From NCBI GenBank assembly GCA_034620365.1, contig JAQGEQ010000043.1, positions 1,178,001 through 1,242,000 on the forward strand: a stretch of 64,000 bases of DNA, read 5' to 3'. Made by a program: the position numbers and the translations under genes. Position 1 is the stretch's first letter; each line of letters starts with the position of its first letter. A model generated the notes under the pieces. It saw only the letters and a program-made list of their open reading frames with translations, made no database searches and was not told where the DNA came from. Origin of the DNA: Pegea sp. RAD2-039. Taxonomy: Eukaryota > Chordata > Thaliacea > Salpida > Salpidae. Positions 52,501 through 64,000 of this stretch are shown one piece after another.

Positions 52501-55500
52501 TTTACCACAAAAATATCCTTATTTTTTTCGCATGTTGCCAACTTTATATACATATGTTTATAAAAGAAAAGATCTCTACTTGTTATCTTTTAGATTTAAA
52601 ATTAATTTTTTGACACCAATTGAACGAAATGAAAAAGATAAAATTTTCATAAGATAAAAAGACAAATACTTCACTTTTTAAGTAATGAATTGCCTGTATT
52701 ATTTAACTTGCTTTCTGCAATTGTCTTTTTATCGACTCTAAGTAATTACAAGTTGCCTTTTTCAGCAGAGGTTTGCTTGGCAAGTGACTTTCAAATGTTT
52801 AATTAAAATATTTGTAAATCTTTTTTCCTATTTTTTGTTTGCTAGTACTACTCTCATTTAAAAGAATATATCAGAAATATTTCTAAACGGCAAATAATTC
52901 TGAATCGACCAACAACAGAATAAGCCAAATATATGTAAACTTAGTTTTCAATAAAGAAAAAAAATTAATTTAGTTTTAAGAAAGTATTTTTAACAAATTG
53001 ATTAATATCAGTTTTAATATAAATAGTTATCATAATTAGTATATATTTGGATTATCTAAAATAAAAAAACGAATAGAAATTTTTAAAAAACTGATATAAT
53101 GTTCTAAGTAAAGTTTTCATAAATAGAAATTTAGTCATATTGTAAATAGTTTTCAATCTTCAACATCATAATATTTTTCAGTGAAAATCGTAAACTCTAA
53201 TTTCTTAAATATTGGTACAAGATTTTTCTCATAACTACAGCTACATAGAATTATAAAACGGGGCAAGCAAAGGCAAACAAAATTATAAATTCTAAGGCAA
53301 TGGCTTGCCTTACACGATAGTGACCTCCAGAAGAAATAATATTTTTGTATAGCCTCTTGAAATAATAAATCAAAGCAATTTTGATCTATCTTGATCAAAT
53401 GTATGTTACTGAGCCTAAGCTAACAACAAAATCTCTGCAAGATATATTTTATATCATTACCTCTATTATTAGCCTGTGTTAAATTATATAAAAAGAGCCA
53501 TAAAGAGTAACTTTGCAATAGAGATCACATTACTTCTCTGTAGGTTAAAAGAGGTATAGAAGACTTTTTGAACTAGCTTTACTGTTTGTTACTTTGACTC
53601 GAATCATATAATCGCAAGAAAAAACTAATTTGTCAAAAATGTACAGGAAATAAGTAAACTTTACAATTTTATTACGCTTCAAGATAATGTTGATTCTTGC
53701 ATTGTATTAAAAAAATTGGTTATAATATAATCAATATGATTATATATGAGTGTAAGATACATAAATAATCCTTTTTAGAAGAATTCAGTATTTAGTATAA
53801 TTTGCTTGATAAACTAACATATTACTGCAAAGCATTAAAACTTTTACAATTTTATAGATATTTACATAAGTAGAAAGAAAAAGTTGAAAATATCTTTAAA
53901 GTTTATGTACGACTATATTCAATTATTATTATTCAAAGTTTCTGATCCATTTTGTATTGTTGAAAATGTAGCTCATCAATTTTCACGTGGTTATGTTAAG
54001 AGCACATAATAACAAACATAGCGTTAACCATAAATACCATCACACATTTTCTATTCAACTTTTGAATGTGTAAAACTAATTATTTACTTTAATTTGTAAA
54101 TAGAAGAATATCTCTTGTTGATGATAAGAAGCTGGATGTTGTGTTACCGATCAAAAACATGAAAAGTATTGTCGGCTTAGATTGGTATGCTAATAACCCT
54201 GGACTTTTATTTTGGTCTGATATTTCAACTGATCAAATTTATCGAAGTGATTGGGACGGACGAAACCAAGAGGTTTAATTGATCATAAATATTTGTTAAA
54301 TCTAATAACTAATACAAAATATGATAAAAATGCTTGAAAATTGATTTCGCAACTTTTAGTACATAAAGAAACCATTTAGGTAAAGTAAAAATTCAGAAGC
54401 TTTTAAAGAACTTTTTTTTCTTGTAGTATATTTTATTCAAAATATTGTTCATTTACGATTTTAACAACCATTAACATTTCTTTAAAAACCACTTAATCCT
54501 AATTGTAAAAATGTTTTAGTGCTTGGTTAGGGTCCAAGCAAAGAGCTTCATTTTTATGTTTTATTATCGATTAGGAAGTCTTCAAAGACTTCTTTTGTCA
54601 AAGCAGAAGCAACCATTTCTATGACAACTTTTTTCATTTTATTATTTCTAATTGAATATTTTAAGAATCTGAAATATGTAGACAATACTTAGCTGAGACG
54701 ATAGAAATTTATTTTTGTTATTATTATGTAATATAATAACTCTTTTTATTGCTATCGGTTTGTGCAAATTGATGTTAAAGTTAAGATTAGAAAAAATAAC
54801 AGCAACTGTTTATCTATCCTACTCAACAAAGTACCTTTGAAATATGTTTTTTTACTTCTCATCCAAAAATTTTGAAATAACAGATTCAACTTTTCACTTA
54901 TAAGATTACTAACTTAATATCTATGATAAAAACTCTTCTCTCCTAATATTGTCAAATTTAATCTCTTAGCTTAACCAGCTATCTACAAAAATTATTTTGA
55001 TGGTGATCCAAGCTCAAATACTTGTCATGGAAAGTAAACCATTTGTAGTATTTTAATAGCCATTGAGACATGCTTGTAATTAGGCTGCAGTCATGATTTA
55101 AAAACATTTCGAAAATATTAGAATTACTTCACACTAATCCATGTACAATTCAAGTTTGTGTTAAATACTATTGCGTGGCTCGAGCAAACCTTTGCACATT
55201 TCTTCAAACTTAAATAAGCTTCTTATAACTTTCAGCTCTTTTCTTTTTTACTCGACAAATAAGCATCAAGTTCCCTAATTTATCTAAATAATTTTTTTAA
55301 ATTTCTACTTTTTTAGGTAATAGTCAGTAGCAGTTTAGACTCTCCTTGTGGTATATCAGTAGACTGGATTACTGAAAAGCTTTACTGGACAGATGCTGGT
55401 AATAATCGAATAGAAGTTTCATTATTAGATGGATCAATGAGAACTATTCTACTTCATACAAACCTTGACAAGCCCAGAGGAATAGCAGTTCATCCTCAGA

Positions 55501-58500
55501 CTGGGTAAGTTTATACATTCAATTCATCATCGTCTAATCGTTTTACTTGAAGCCGGTTGGTTTTTACTGATTGGGGAGATACACCTAGGATAGAAGTTGT
55601 GGGAATGGACGGAACACAAAGAAAGACGATAGTATCTGTTCGAATTCGTTGGCCAAATGATGTCACAATAGATCACATATCAGGACGGTAACTAAGTTTT
55701 TTTTAGATAGGAGATTATTTTCAGACTTATTTCGTTTAATCTGTAAATCAATATGTCTATCTCTTTTTTGAAATTAGATTTTAGTTTATACATTGGCTGA
55801 GTAATATATCAACAGTTTTATAAAATTAATACAAAACATTTAAACAGTTGAAAAAGTAAGTATGGTTGTTAATCAGTAAAAAAAATCTTTTATATTGATA
55901 CGCCCGGTGAATCACAAAAGATTGTTTTTGTGGTTTTGATATTTCAGTTAAGTAGATGACAGTTCATATAGCCGTTGTAATCTATGAAAAATTTCCTGAA
56001 AAAATCAACAGAAATCACCTGGAATACGTAGAAATACAAAAGCGTTAAAAGCTTTAAATAATCATTCTGCTAAAAGTTGTCAACTTATTGATTGACACTC
56101 TTTAACCAAAGTTTAATTTTGCTTACCACAAAAGCGAAAACAAATGGGAGGTAATAAACTGATGAAGAAAGATTTATTTTTACAGATTATGTCACTGTGA
56201 CCTCTCAAACAATAACTGAAAGTGTTTTTAATGGTTTAACCGCAAATACTCAATTATTTTAAACCTTGAGTGGGATTTTGCTTTTATGGTTTCGGAAAAA
56301 TTTGTGTGTAAACAAAATATCGATGACAGTGAATTCAGTAAAAGAAGAATAAATAATTTCAAATAAACTTGCTTTACTCTTAGCTTTTTGTTAAAACTTT
56401 TCACCAAACTTTCCTGTTGAATGATTATAAACAGATTTGCATTTGATCTGTAACTACATTTGCAATTCTACATAAGAACATTGTACTTAGAAACTACATT
56501 CTCAACGATTAAATTTCTGCAAATGCAGAATACGATACTCATAAGTCGTTTTTACCAATTTATCAAAAATAATGCAACAGCTTATCAACTAAATTAGTTT
56601 GTAATTATTTCCATAACGTATAAATTAGCTGATCTTTGTAAATATTGACAACAGAGTTTATTGGACTGATGCATTAGAAAACATGATTGAGTCTTGCTAC
56701 TTGGATGGTGGCGATAGAAGAGTTTTGGTTTCAAACAACAGAGCTAATATAGATCAACCATTTGGTATCACCTGTGATGAAGAAAATATTTACTGGACTG
56801 ACTGGGGCTTAAAGAAAATTATTTCTGTGGATAAAGTTTCCGGTTAGATTAAAAATTTTCTTAATATTTCGAATATTCATTTTATTTTTACATTTTCTTC
56901 ATCATTTACAGAAGTTTTATTTTATTTTTTATTTTTCTGTTCTAGGCTCTAATCGTCGCGTTCTTCGCGATAATTTGGTTAATTTAATGGATGTAAGATA
57001 CTTTCATAATAATCGACCAAAAATACCAAACCCTTGTTCTTTAAAAAATGGAGGATGTTCTCATCTGTGTCTTTTATCAGTAAATTTGAACCAGGAAAGA
57101 AATATTTCAAAGATCCCATACTCATGTGCTTGTCCAAGTGGACTGACATTAAGATCTGATAAGCGAACTTGTAGTACAAAAATGGAAAGGTTTTTACTTG
57201 CTTTTGTTTTGAAATTTTGACAAATTGTTTAGTTTGGTAATTTGAGAAAGCAATTTTAATGATAAGAAGTTGATGCAAGCTTTGTTAAATTGAATCCTGT
57301 AATAATGAATAGCTTTTATTTTCAGATACCTAGCTATAGCAAGAAGAAGTGATATTCGGATAATATCTTTGGATGTACCTTACTCTGTTGATGTTAAACT
57401 TGAAATCGAAAGCAGCTTGGTGGATGTAGTTGATGTTGCAATTGATTCTGTTGAAGGTGTTATAAAAATTAATATTGTTTTTCAAGATTTTCAACTATAT
57501 TTTAAACTTTATTTAATTAATTGTACATCTTTAGAACCAATCTTAAATTATTGTCAAGCTCATGAAATACCAGCAGAAAAGTTTTTAATAATTTTGTTTA
57601 ATATCAGCTTAGATATCTTGTTACGGAATTATTATAAATCAAAATTTGGAAATTCCATCAACAGATTAAACTAAAAAGAATGTTTTGGGCTTTTTAGACT
57701 CAATTTACTTTACTGACATCGGCTCTAAAACAATCCAAAAATTCCAACCAAACAGTAATCAAACCACAAAAATGATAATTGAATATGGTCTTGAAACTGT
57801 AGAAGGTGTAGCTATCGACCCCTTTTCACGATTACTCTACTGGACAGGTGGGTTCGAAAAAAATATTTTTGTAACCTTTTAGCTACTAGTATTTATTACT
57901 TGTGCCAGAATCAAACCTTTTAATCATTTAACACATTGTTTGCGTTTGCTGAAAAACTGTTATTTATATCTCTTTTTAAGAACCTCTTTTAACCTAATTA
58001 TAAGTGCTTAAACTCGACAAAAAAAAATCATTTTATATTATTACTATTTTAAATTGATATGAATAAGTTTGGTAGTAAAAAAATTACTTAAAATATTTTT
58101 TCAAATGATGTTACAAGTAATTATTTAAAAGTTTGTGTCTTGCCACAAAATTAAACAATCAATAAACTCTAAAAAGATTTTGGACATCAATGGATTGGAG
58201 TTTCAAAACTTGATGGCTCATCACAACGTATTTTAATAAATAAAGATATACTGAAACCTCGACCAATAGCTTTGCATCCATCAAAAGGGTGAGATAAAAT
58301 GTTTAAAATAGATGAAAAAAAATTAAGTTTTAAACAATCAACAGAATAATGATATGGAGTGATTGGACTGAGAAAGCAAAAATTGAGAGAGCTAATATGG
58401 ATGGAAGTGATAGATCGGTTATCATTAGTAAAAATATTCACTGGCCTAATGGTGTAACCATCGACACTGAAACAGATCGGGTATTTTGGTGCGATGCGAA

Positions 58501-61500
58501 ATCAGAGGTTATTTTTAGTTAGTATTTGTAATTTTCGTTTATCAGGTATTTAAGTCATTCCTTTTTAAGATAATTCTAATGGATTGAAAAATACATTTGA
58601 AATCTTACAGATTAAAAGATACAACGTGATATTCTAATTTAATGCTGTAGAATATAAGAGATAAAGTTTTTAAACCTGTAAATGTACACCACAGACAAAA
58701 GCAAAGTTTTTGTATTTGGAGAAAGATATCAAAGCAGAAATCTTTTATTTTTTTTTAGCTTTTAATATACCTTTTAGTTATAAATTTAAGCAATTTTTTA
58801 CACAATACCAAAGAAATATAAAACAACTTGAAACGAAAAGTTGAACTTCGAAATTCATTTATTCTTACAATTCATAATCGTTGAAGTTTCTTGTACAATT
58901 TATACTCTTTTGTATATTACTGATTACAAACTGGCGTAACAGGTTAAATAATTTGCAGAAAATTGAAATGTCAGATCTATATGGTAACAACCGAGTTGTT
59001 CTGATCGAAGAAATAAAACATGCTTACAGCATTTCATATCAAAATGGATCTCTATACTTTAGTGAGTGGAGAAGCTGCGATGTTATATCTTTAAAAGTCA
59101 GTAATCCAAAGCATACTAAAGTGTTACGTAGAAACATGCCCAGTTTGATGGGTATCTCAGTATCATCTCGATTACAAGCAAAATCATCTCAGTAAGTAGA
59201 TCATAAAAATAAAATAATTTGTTTTGAATATTTATAATCTTCATGAAATTTATATAATTTTTTTACAGGTGCAAAAATAACAACTGTAGTAATTTGTGCT
59301 TACCAAAAGGAGAAACATTTATATGCGCTTGTCCTACTGGTATCAGATTGTCAAATGATGGAGTGACATGTAAAAACTTACCAGACAAATATTTGATTTT
59401 TACAACCCGAAACGCAATTAGGCGTTTATCATTAGATACTGATGACTATATAGATGTGATTCTACCTTTTAAAAATCTTAAAAATACAGTTGCCCTTGAT
59501 TATCACTACAAGTATCAAGTAATTAATTGAGTTTTTGTAATTAATTATATTAAATAAGTACAGTGGTGTCAGTAGAAAATACTAGGTTGATTTAAAATTG
59601 TTAACTGTAATGTTGAAATTACAATAATCTATGTTAAGTGCATTAACGTTGACTGCCATTAACGATTTATTTTAATCTTAAAAATGTTTAAATACTTTTG
59701 CTTTATTTGTCATCTATATCGTTTGTATATATAAATTATATATCATTAATATATAAAATTATTGATTTTTTAAAGAGATTGTTTTATACGGATATTGAAA
59801 GAGGCTTAATGATTGCTTCAACTCTAAATGGTTCATCATCTGTAATTGTAACATCAGAACAAATAAAAACTGCTGAAGGAATAGCAGTTGATTGGGTTGC
59901 TGACCATCTATACTGGACTGATACCAATTTTAATTCAATTTCAGTTTCTCACTTAGACGGACGTTTCAAGTAAATCATTTCTCTCAAATTTAATCTGTTA
60001 GTTTACTGAAAAGTCAAACTGATTTTACTTTGGTCAGAAAAACTGTCATCAATGAAAGTTTAGATGAACCTCGTGCCATAGCTGTTCATCCAGCCCTTGG
60101 AATCATGTTTTGGACTGATTGGGGAGAAATTGGAAAGATTGAAAAATCATTTTTGGATGGATCGGGAAGAAAGGTAAGATTAAAGAAAATGGAAGAGTTG
60201 TCTTATTAGTTTTAATTTTAGGTTATAGTCAGTAAATCTGTTGGCTGGCCAAATGGACTCACAATCGACTATGAAAACTCCAAAATATTTTGGGTTGATG
60301 CACAAGACTCTTCAGATCATATTGAGACTTGTGAGTTTGATGGTAGCAATAGAGATGTTGTCATCAAAAATGTTCCTCATGGGTTTTCACTTTCAGTGGT
60401 TAGTCTTTGAATATTTTAAATCAAAAGCTTAATTCTTTAAAGTTTCAAACTGAACAAAATTGCTTTGAGTTTGAAAATCGCTTTAAAATTAATTCTGAAC
60501 GATTATCATCGGAACTTCGTTTATAAGAATGTCTTAATTATTTCGACCAAAAATTGCGCATTAACAAATACATGACGAATTAAGATATTTTTACAGAAAA
60601 TTTTGTGATTAGTTGAAATTATTCTTCAAATATATTTATAGTTGAATGGAAAACTTTATTGGACCGATTGGACGACTTCAAACGTTCACACAGCTATAAA
60701 TAAAAGTAAACTGGTGACTCTGTATGTTGGAGAAAAGCAGCAGTTAATGGATATTAAAGTAATTTTGTTAGATAATTTCTTTTTAATCTAAGAAAGTTAT
60801 TAGGCTAGCAGAATCAAACATTCAAAACTAAGACTGTAACCATAATTTTTTTCAGACTGTTTCTTCATCTAGACAACAAGGCAGTAATTCTTGTGATGTA
60901 CAGCACGGTTATGGCGGTTGTCGCTATCTATGCTTAATGCAAGGACCAGTGTCATTTACTTGTGTTGCACCAGATAAGCCTGTCAATGAAAGCGTATATT
61001 TAGTTGAGCCAACTACGAGCTCAACAAAAGTATTAATACAAACTACTTTTGAACCTACAACTCAAGCAGGTATTAAAGTAATTTCATTTCTTAAATCATT
61101 ATCGTACAAAAACAGTTGTTGTTATTAGTATTTTTTAAGTTTCAGAAAAGGAAACAACATTAGTTGGAAATACAACAACCATTGTTGAGTTAAATACAAC
61201 CTTAAATACAACCTTGAATATAGAAACTCTAAAAACTGACGTAGATACCAAAACTACAAAAAGTAAATTTAAAAATAGTTAATATAAGTTATTAAAATTG
61301 ATTTTTCTTCAGGTGCTGATGTCAAACAGCTTATCTACACTGCAGCGATTGCATTTGTATGTGTTGTAGTAGTTGTAACTTTAGTTGGTTTTATATTTTT
61401 AAGGTAAGATTAATCAAAAGAGTTTCACATGACAAAGTTGATATTTAGTACTTAAAGCGTTCTTAAATTACAGGAAAAGTAAAAAGTCTAAAGAAAGAAG

Positions 61501-61726
61501 CATTCATTTTCAAAATCCAACATACAGCATTAATAATCCCCAAGCCGTACGATTATTAAATCGTGAATCACATGACCGTAGAAGAGACGAAGATACAAAT
61601 TATGTTGAAGAAAAAACAGCGGAAATAACCAAAGAAGAAGAGACATCAAATCTAAGCTCTGAGGATTCTAGTGAGGTTTCTAGCAAACAATTTGAAATAG
61701 AAGTTACAACAGAAAGTGAAACGTGA
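40448..61726 (+). CDS. LRP4-like LDL receptor-related protein, 33 exons, 1768 aa
   Basis: Single-pass cell-surface receptor of the LDL receptor family. The order is signal peptide, six LDLa repeats, EGF, calcium-binding EGF (DIDEC), four six-bladed YWTD propellers each followed by an EGF module, a Thr-rich stalk, a membrane span and a short tail with NPTY. Four propellers after an N-terminal LDLa cluster is the LRP4 layout. LRP5/6 have their LDLa repeats at the C-terminal end and no N-terminal cluster. Vertebrate LRP4 is about 1905 aa with eight LDLa, so two repeats are missing here. All 33 exons join to 5307 nt with consistent phases; their positions are listed by block in the following entries. 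In vertebrates LRP4 is the agrin receptor upstream of MuSK and a Wnt modulator. Those roles are not shown by this sequence. No class I PDZ end is visible (tail ends TTESET). The introns range from 48 nt to 2.6 kb. Confidence 0.9.
41598..47363 (+). other. LRP ligand-binding cluster: six LDLa repeats
   Basis: One repeat per exon, every exon phase 1-1: 41598-41747, 42366-42491, 44030-44143, 44250-44369, 45792-45917 and 47238-47363 (residues about 25-278). All end in the calcium-binding SDE or EDE signature. The third has NC where the usual calcium ligand Asp precedes the fifth cysteine (DGITNC). The sixth has CNG instead of CDG. The first carries eight cysteines (CVEC and CTC extra) instead of six. 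Confidence 0.92.
46020..46270. repeat. GC-richer intronic patch, possible SINE-like remnant
   Basis: About 250 bases inside the intron after the fifth LDLa exon that are clearly less AT-rich than their flanks. TGGTGGCTGAGGGTGCC near 46170 resembles a tRNA A-box, but no B-box follows. There is no coding frame. A worn mobile element is likely, of unknown family. Confidence 0.3.
47858..50259 (+). other. LRP EGF pair and first YWTD propeller
   Basis: Exons 47858-47998 (EGF), 48924-49160 (DIDEC calcium-binding EGF plus first blade), 49304-49423, 49472-49628, 49811-50028 and 50083-50259; residues about 279-628. Blades carry YWTD, FWTD, FWID, FWTD and [14 protein letters not shown] and [18 protein letters not shown] match the family's blade edges. 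In vertebrate LRP4 this propeller binds agrin. The intron between the third and fourth exons listed is only 48 nt. Confidence 0.92.
51363..56842 (+). other. LRP EGF and second YWTD propeller
   Basis: Exons 51363-51522 ([23 protein letters not shown]), 54104-54272, 55317-55504, 55553-55687 and 56655-56842; residues about 629-908. Blades show FWSD, YWTD, FTDW, YWTD and YWTD. The intron after the EGF exon is about 2.6 kb, the longest in the gene. Confidence 0.9.
56946..59191 (+). other. LRP EGF and third, more divergent propeller
   Basis: Exons 56946-57189 ([18 protein letters not shown]), 57326-57456, 57698-57847, 58177-58288, 58345-58507 and 58959-59191; residues about 909-1253. Motifs drift: YFTD, YWTD, IWSDW, FWCD and YFSEW replace YWTD in most blades. 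The frame is open throughout and HWPNGVTID is kept, so it looks functional but less constrained. Confidence 0.88.
59269..60758 (+). other. LRP EGF and fourth propeller
   Basis: Exons 59269-59518 ([23 protein letters not shown], then first blade), 59776-59969, 60038-60173, 60222-60398 and 60642-60758; residues about 1254-1544. Blades show FYTD, YWTD, FWTD, FWVD and YWTD, with [10 protein letters not shown] conserved. Phase-0 borders dominate here, unlike the first propeller. Confidence 0.9.
60856..61726 (+). other. LRP last EGF, Thr-rich stalk, membrane span and NPxY tail
   Basis: Exons 60856-61069, 61146-61262, 61313-61403 and 61474-61726; residues about 1545-1768. A short EGF-like module is followed by a roughly 60-residue Thr/Ser-rich stalk with repeated NTTL units, likely O-glycosylated. 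The membrane span ([20 protein letters not shown]) precedes a basic stop-transfer KSKKSK. The tail holds one NPTY endocytosis and adaptor motif and an acidic Ser/Glu-rich end. Confidence 0.9.
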
Positions 61727-62027
61727 TGAAAATTGTGTAAATGATATTTAAGCCTTTTAAAGTCATACATTTGCAAACATTGATTTACTCATTTGAAACC
61801 ACTGTCTCTATTTTCTTATGCTCGCTAAAATACCGTTTGAAACAATTTCTTTATATAAATGTGGATTTTTTTAATTACTCTTTACTGCAGAAGCAATTTT
61901 CTTCATTTTTCAAAAATATTTTTCTATCGCTTATATAAACGTTCAAACTTTTTATGTTTAATGAAAAGAATTAAATTGATAGCTTTCATATGGTTTTTAA
62001 ATGGTAATAATTTTAAGGAAAGGTTTG

Positions 62028-62033
62028 AATAAA
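62028..62033 (+). terminator. Candidate poly(A) signal of the LRP gene
   Basis: AATAAA about 300 bases after the stop codon at 61726; the first clear one on this strand. Confidence 0.35.
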
Positions 62034-63700
62034 AAGTGAAAAGAAAAAAGGAAGTTTTCAAAACAATAATCAGTTCATTTTCTATGTCAATTTCAGAGCA
62101 TGTTACAAAGTCAAAAAAAAAACTGATACTTTGAGAAGGAAATTAAAGTTAACAAAAAATAACTTCAAAATCAGAGTATGGTATTAATCAATGTTTAAAT
62201 TTAACCACAAAAAATGTAGTTTTTTATTGTAATTAAATTATTAATATTATATTATGTAATTAAAGTAAGCCTATTACGGATTTTATTACACATACAAAAC
62301 TATCATACAAAGCATTTCATAGTATTAACTATAAGTTGAAAAAAATAAAGTTAATGAAAGTAAAACACCTAGAGTGCAACGAGTAGTAGTTGTAGAATTC
62401 TAAATACTAACTTTATGACATACTAACATCAAATTATGTCTCTCGTTTGCAAAGTTAAAACTCATTGCAAACATAATCAACAACAGCTCCATAGACATAC
62501 TTTATATCTATTGGTTCAGTTCAAGAAATTATGTTTCTATTTAAATTCTTGTTGCTTCAAACTCACAGCACATGATAAAATAAACTTGGATACTCATAAA
62601 TAATAAGTTAATCATTTCACTTTCTGAATTACTAGACTTTCAACTGTTAAATGTGAGTTATCAGATTAGTGTTACAGTGAAAGTTAAAAAACATCCAATA
62701 AAAATTGTTCCCATTAAAAGTTTTCGTAAAAAATGGCAATATATTTCATCCAAATATATGTTGTTATTTTATCTGTTTGATAAAAAATTTTCACTGTATG
62801 ATTGTATACTTATTTTCATATTTTTATCTTATGTTACATTAAATCTTTCATATACTATCATGTTTGATTTAAGCATTTGTTATTAGAATCCAAAAAGTAA
62901 AAATGAAACTGTAAAATGTATTTAAGAATAATCTTTTCGAAATTAACTCATAAAGTTTTCTTCAAATCTAACTAAAACATTCATTCTTTATAATTATTCA
63001 ATAATTTTTATTCAGAAATAATCAAAAATATTTTTACGCAATTTATAAAAAACAGCTTGTGGTGCATATTTAATAAACGATTTATCAACAAAATGTTTGA
63101 AGAATGAACAAATTATCAATTTTAGCTTTTACAATTTAGAAATGTCTGATCAAAAGTGAATATTTTCTTTTGGTATTTACCAGACAATTTAAAATCTTTA
63201 CAACAAATAGACAAGTTTATTATGCCTCATATTAATAGCAAGTTAAGTAATGATAAAATAATTTAAAAGTTTATGTAAGCTGTAAGACTTACATAAAAAA
63301 TCATTTTTATGAACATTTTTATAATTGTATTGTATTGAGTAAACCAAAATCATTTTTGCAATGTTAAAAGAATAAAATTTTGAGGTTAAGCCAACATTAA
63401 CAGATAAAGCTAATAAAAAATGTTGTTTCCAATCTCAAGTTCAGATGTAAAATTTGTTTTAATGATTAGATGTTGTTTCGATATTGATTTTTGTGCAATA
63501 ATCAAAAATGTACTTGAAGTGGCTTACATGGAGTAATTATGCAAAAATTTTAGACAACATAAAAAAACAAGTGGTTAAACAAATAGCAATACTTAAATTG
63601 AAGAGGTATCGAAATATCCTTAATTGACAAACTATAATAACAAATATATAATAATTAAATTCAAGTGGAATTGATTTATTAAGAGCTGAAGAACACAAGT
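62034..63700. other. AT-rich spacer, nothing recognised
   Basis: Short Phe/Ile/Leu-rich frames only; no splice-compatible exon on either strand. Confidence 0.55.
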
Positions 63701-63712
63701 AGATAAAAATGA

Positions 63713-63720
63713 TATAAAAG
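63713..63720 (+). promoter_or_regulatory. Consensus TATA box near the right end
   Basis: TATAAAAG, followed about 25-35 bases on by TCAATCA/TCACATC, which suit an initiator, and then by a less AT-rich leader. This suggests a promoter for a gene reading out of the window to the right. Confidence 0.35.
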
Positions 63721-63847
63721 CTGCTAGTCGGCATCAATCAATCACATCTACTTTGCTCCGAAAAATCACAAGAAATCTCTTTTGAAAAGAAATCAATTTC
63801 TCTTGCTAAATGCTACAAGGAAGAAACCAACAGCTTTTCAAGTTATC

Positions 63848-64000
63848 ATGGCACTTAGTGCCCTTTTTTTAACTCTTATTCTTTTTAGCAGCGCTGTTTT
63901 CCACTGGTTGGTTAAATTCTAAATTGTATGTCAAAATGGCGCTTGGAGTTCTGGTGGTTCGTGTAAGTTACTTACATTTAACAACTTTTAAAATCAGATT
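63848..64000 (+). other. Possible first exon of a gene cut by the window end
   Basis: Downstream of the TATA box, ATG at 63848 opens a 24-residue frame (MALSALFLTLILFSSAVFHW, then LVKF and stop) that looks like a signal peptide. A second ATG at 63933 (MALGVLVVR) runs into a GTAAGT donor. One could be an upstream short frame and the other the true start. Without the rest of the gene I cannot tell. Confidence 0.25.

Noticed and set aside
57369-57674. 101-codon plus-strand frame in the LRP gene
   Set aside because: It is the end of an LRP exon (to 57456) read on into the following intron; the donor at 57457 gives the propeller frame.
58187-58441. Minus-strand frame opposite LRP propeller 3
   Set aside because: Antisense shadow of two coding exons and the short intron between them.
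40448-61726. LRP5/6 identity for the large receptor
   Set aside because: Several blades look like LRP6, but LRP5/6 carry LDLa repeats after the propellers and none before. Here six precede them and none follow.
1-64000. CRISPR arrays, operons or bacterial signals
   Set aside because: No regularly spaced repeats; the genes have spliceosomal introns, so the DNA is nuclear eukaryotic.

Overview
The window is eukaryotic, nuclear and very AT-rich. It holds intron-dense genes separated by long AT-rich spacers. The exons below were joined by hand from reading frame, GT-AG sites and phase; each multi-exon model closes to a whole number of codons, but nothing was checked against transcripts. Two genes are clear connexins. 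Connexins are known from tunicates and vertebrates but not amphioxus. With very AT-rich spacers, many ~48-60 nt introns beside kilobase ones, and no vertebrate-like gene structure, this points to a tunicate (urochordate). The species is not identifiable.

Layout. 1-7.1 kb: AT-rich spacer with no recognised gene. 7.1-7.25 kb: decayed copy of a connexin last exon. 9.9-12.9 kb (minus): connexin A, 11 coding exons, 372 aa. 18.1-21.7 kb (minus): connexin B, 11 coding exons with the same phases, 393 aa. Both have a TGACGTCA palindrome on their 5' side. 22-31.6 kb: spacer with one SINE-like unit near 29 kb. 31.7-36.5 kb (plus): haspin histone H3 kinase, 15 exons, 764 aa, with a CR1-type LINE ORF1 fragment lodged antisense in intron 2 and a recent internal duplication. 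36.6-37.9 kb (minus): unrecognised 236-aa protein, tail-to-tail with haspin. 38.6-38.9 kb (minus): last exons of a small unrecognised gene. 40.4-61.7 kb (plus): LRP4-like receptor, 33 exons, 1768 aa (six LDLa, two EGF, four YWTD propeller/EGF units, stalk, one membrane span, NPxY tail). 63.7 kb to the end: a TATA box and a possible first exon of a gene leaving the window.

There is no operon logic here. The connexins would form gap junctions, haspin marks mitotic chromatin, and the LRP4-like protein is a cell-surface receptor. The most unusual parts are the connexin cluster (an intron-rich tandem pair with expanded second loops and a dead third copy), the modular growth of the haspin N-terminal region, and the two unrecognised minus-strand genes between haspin and the receptor.
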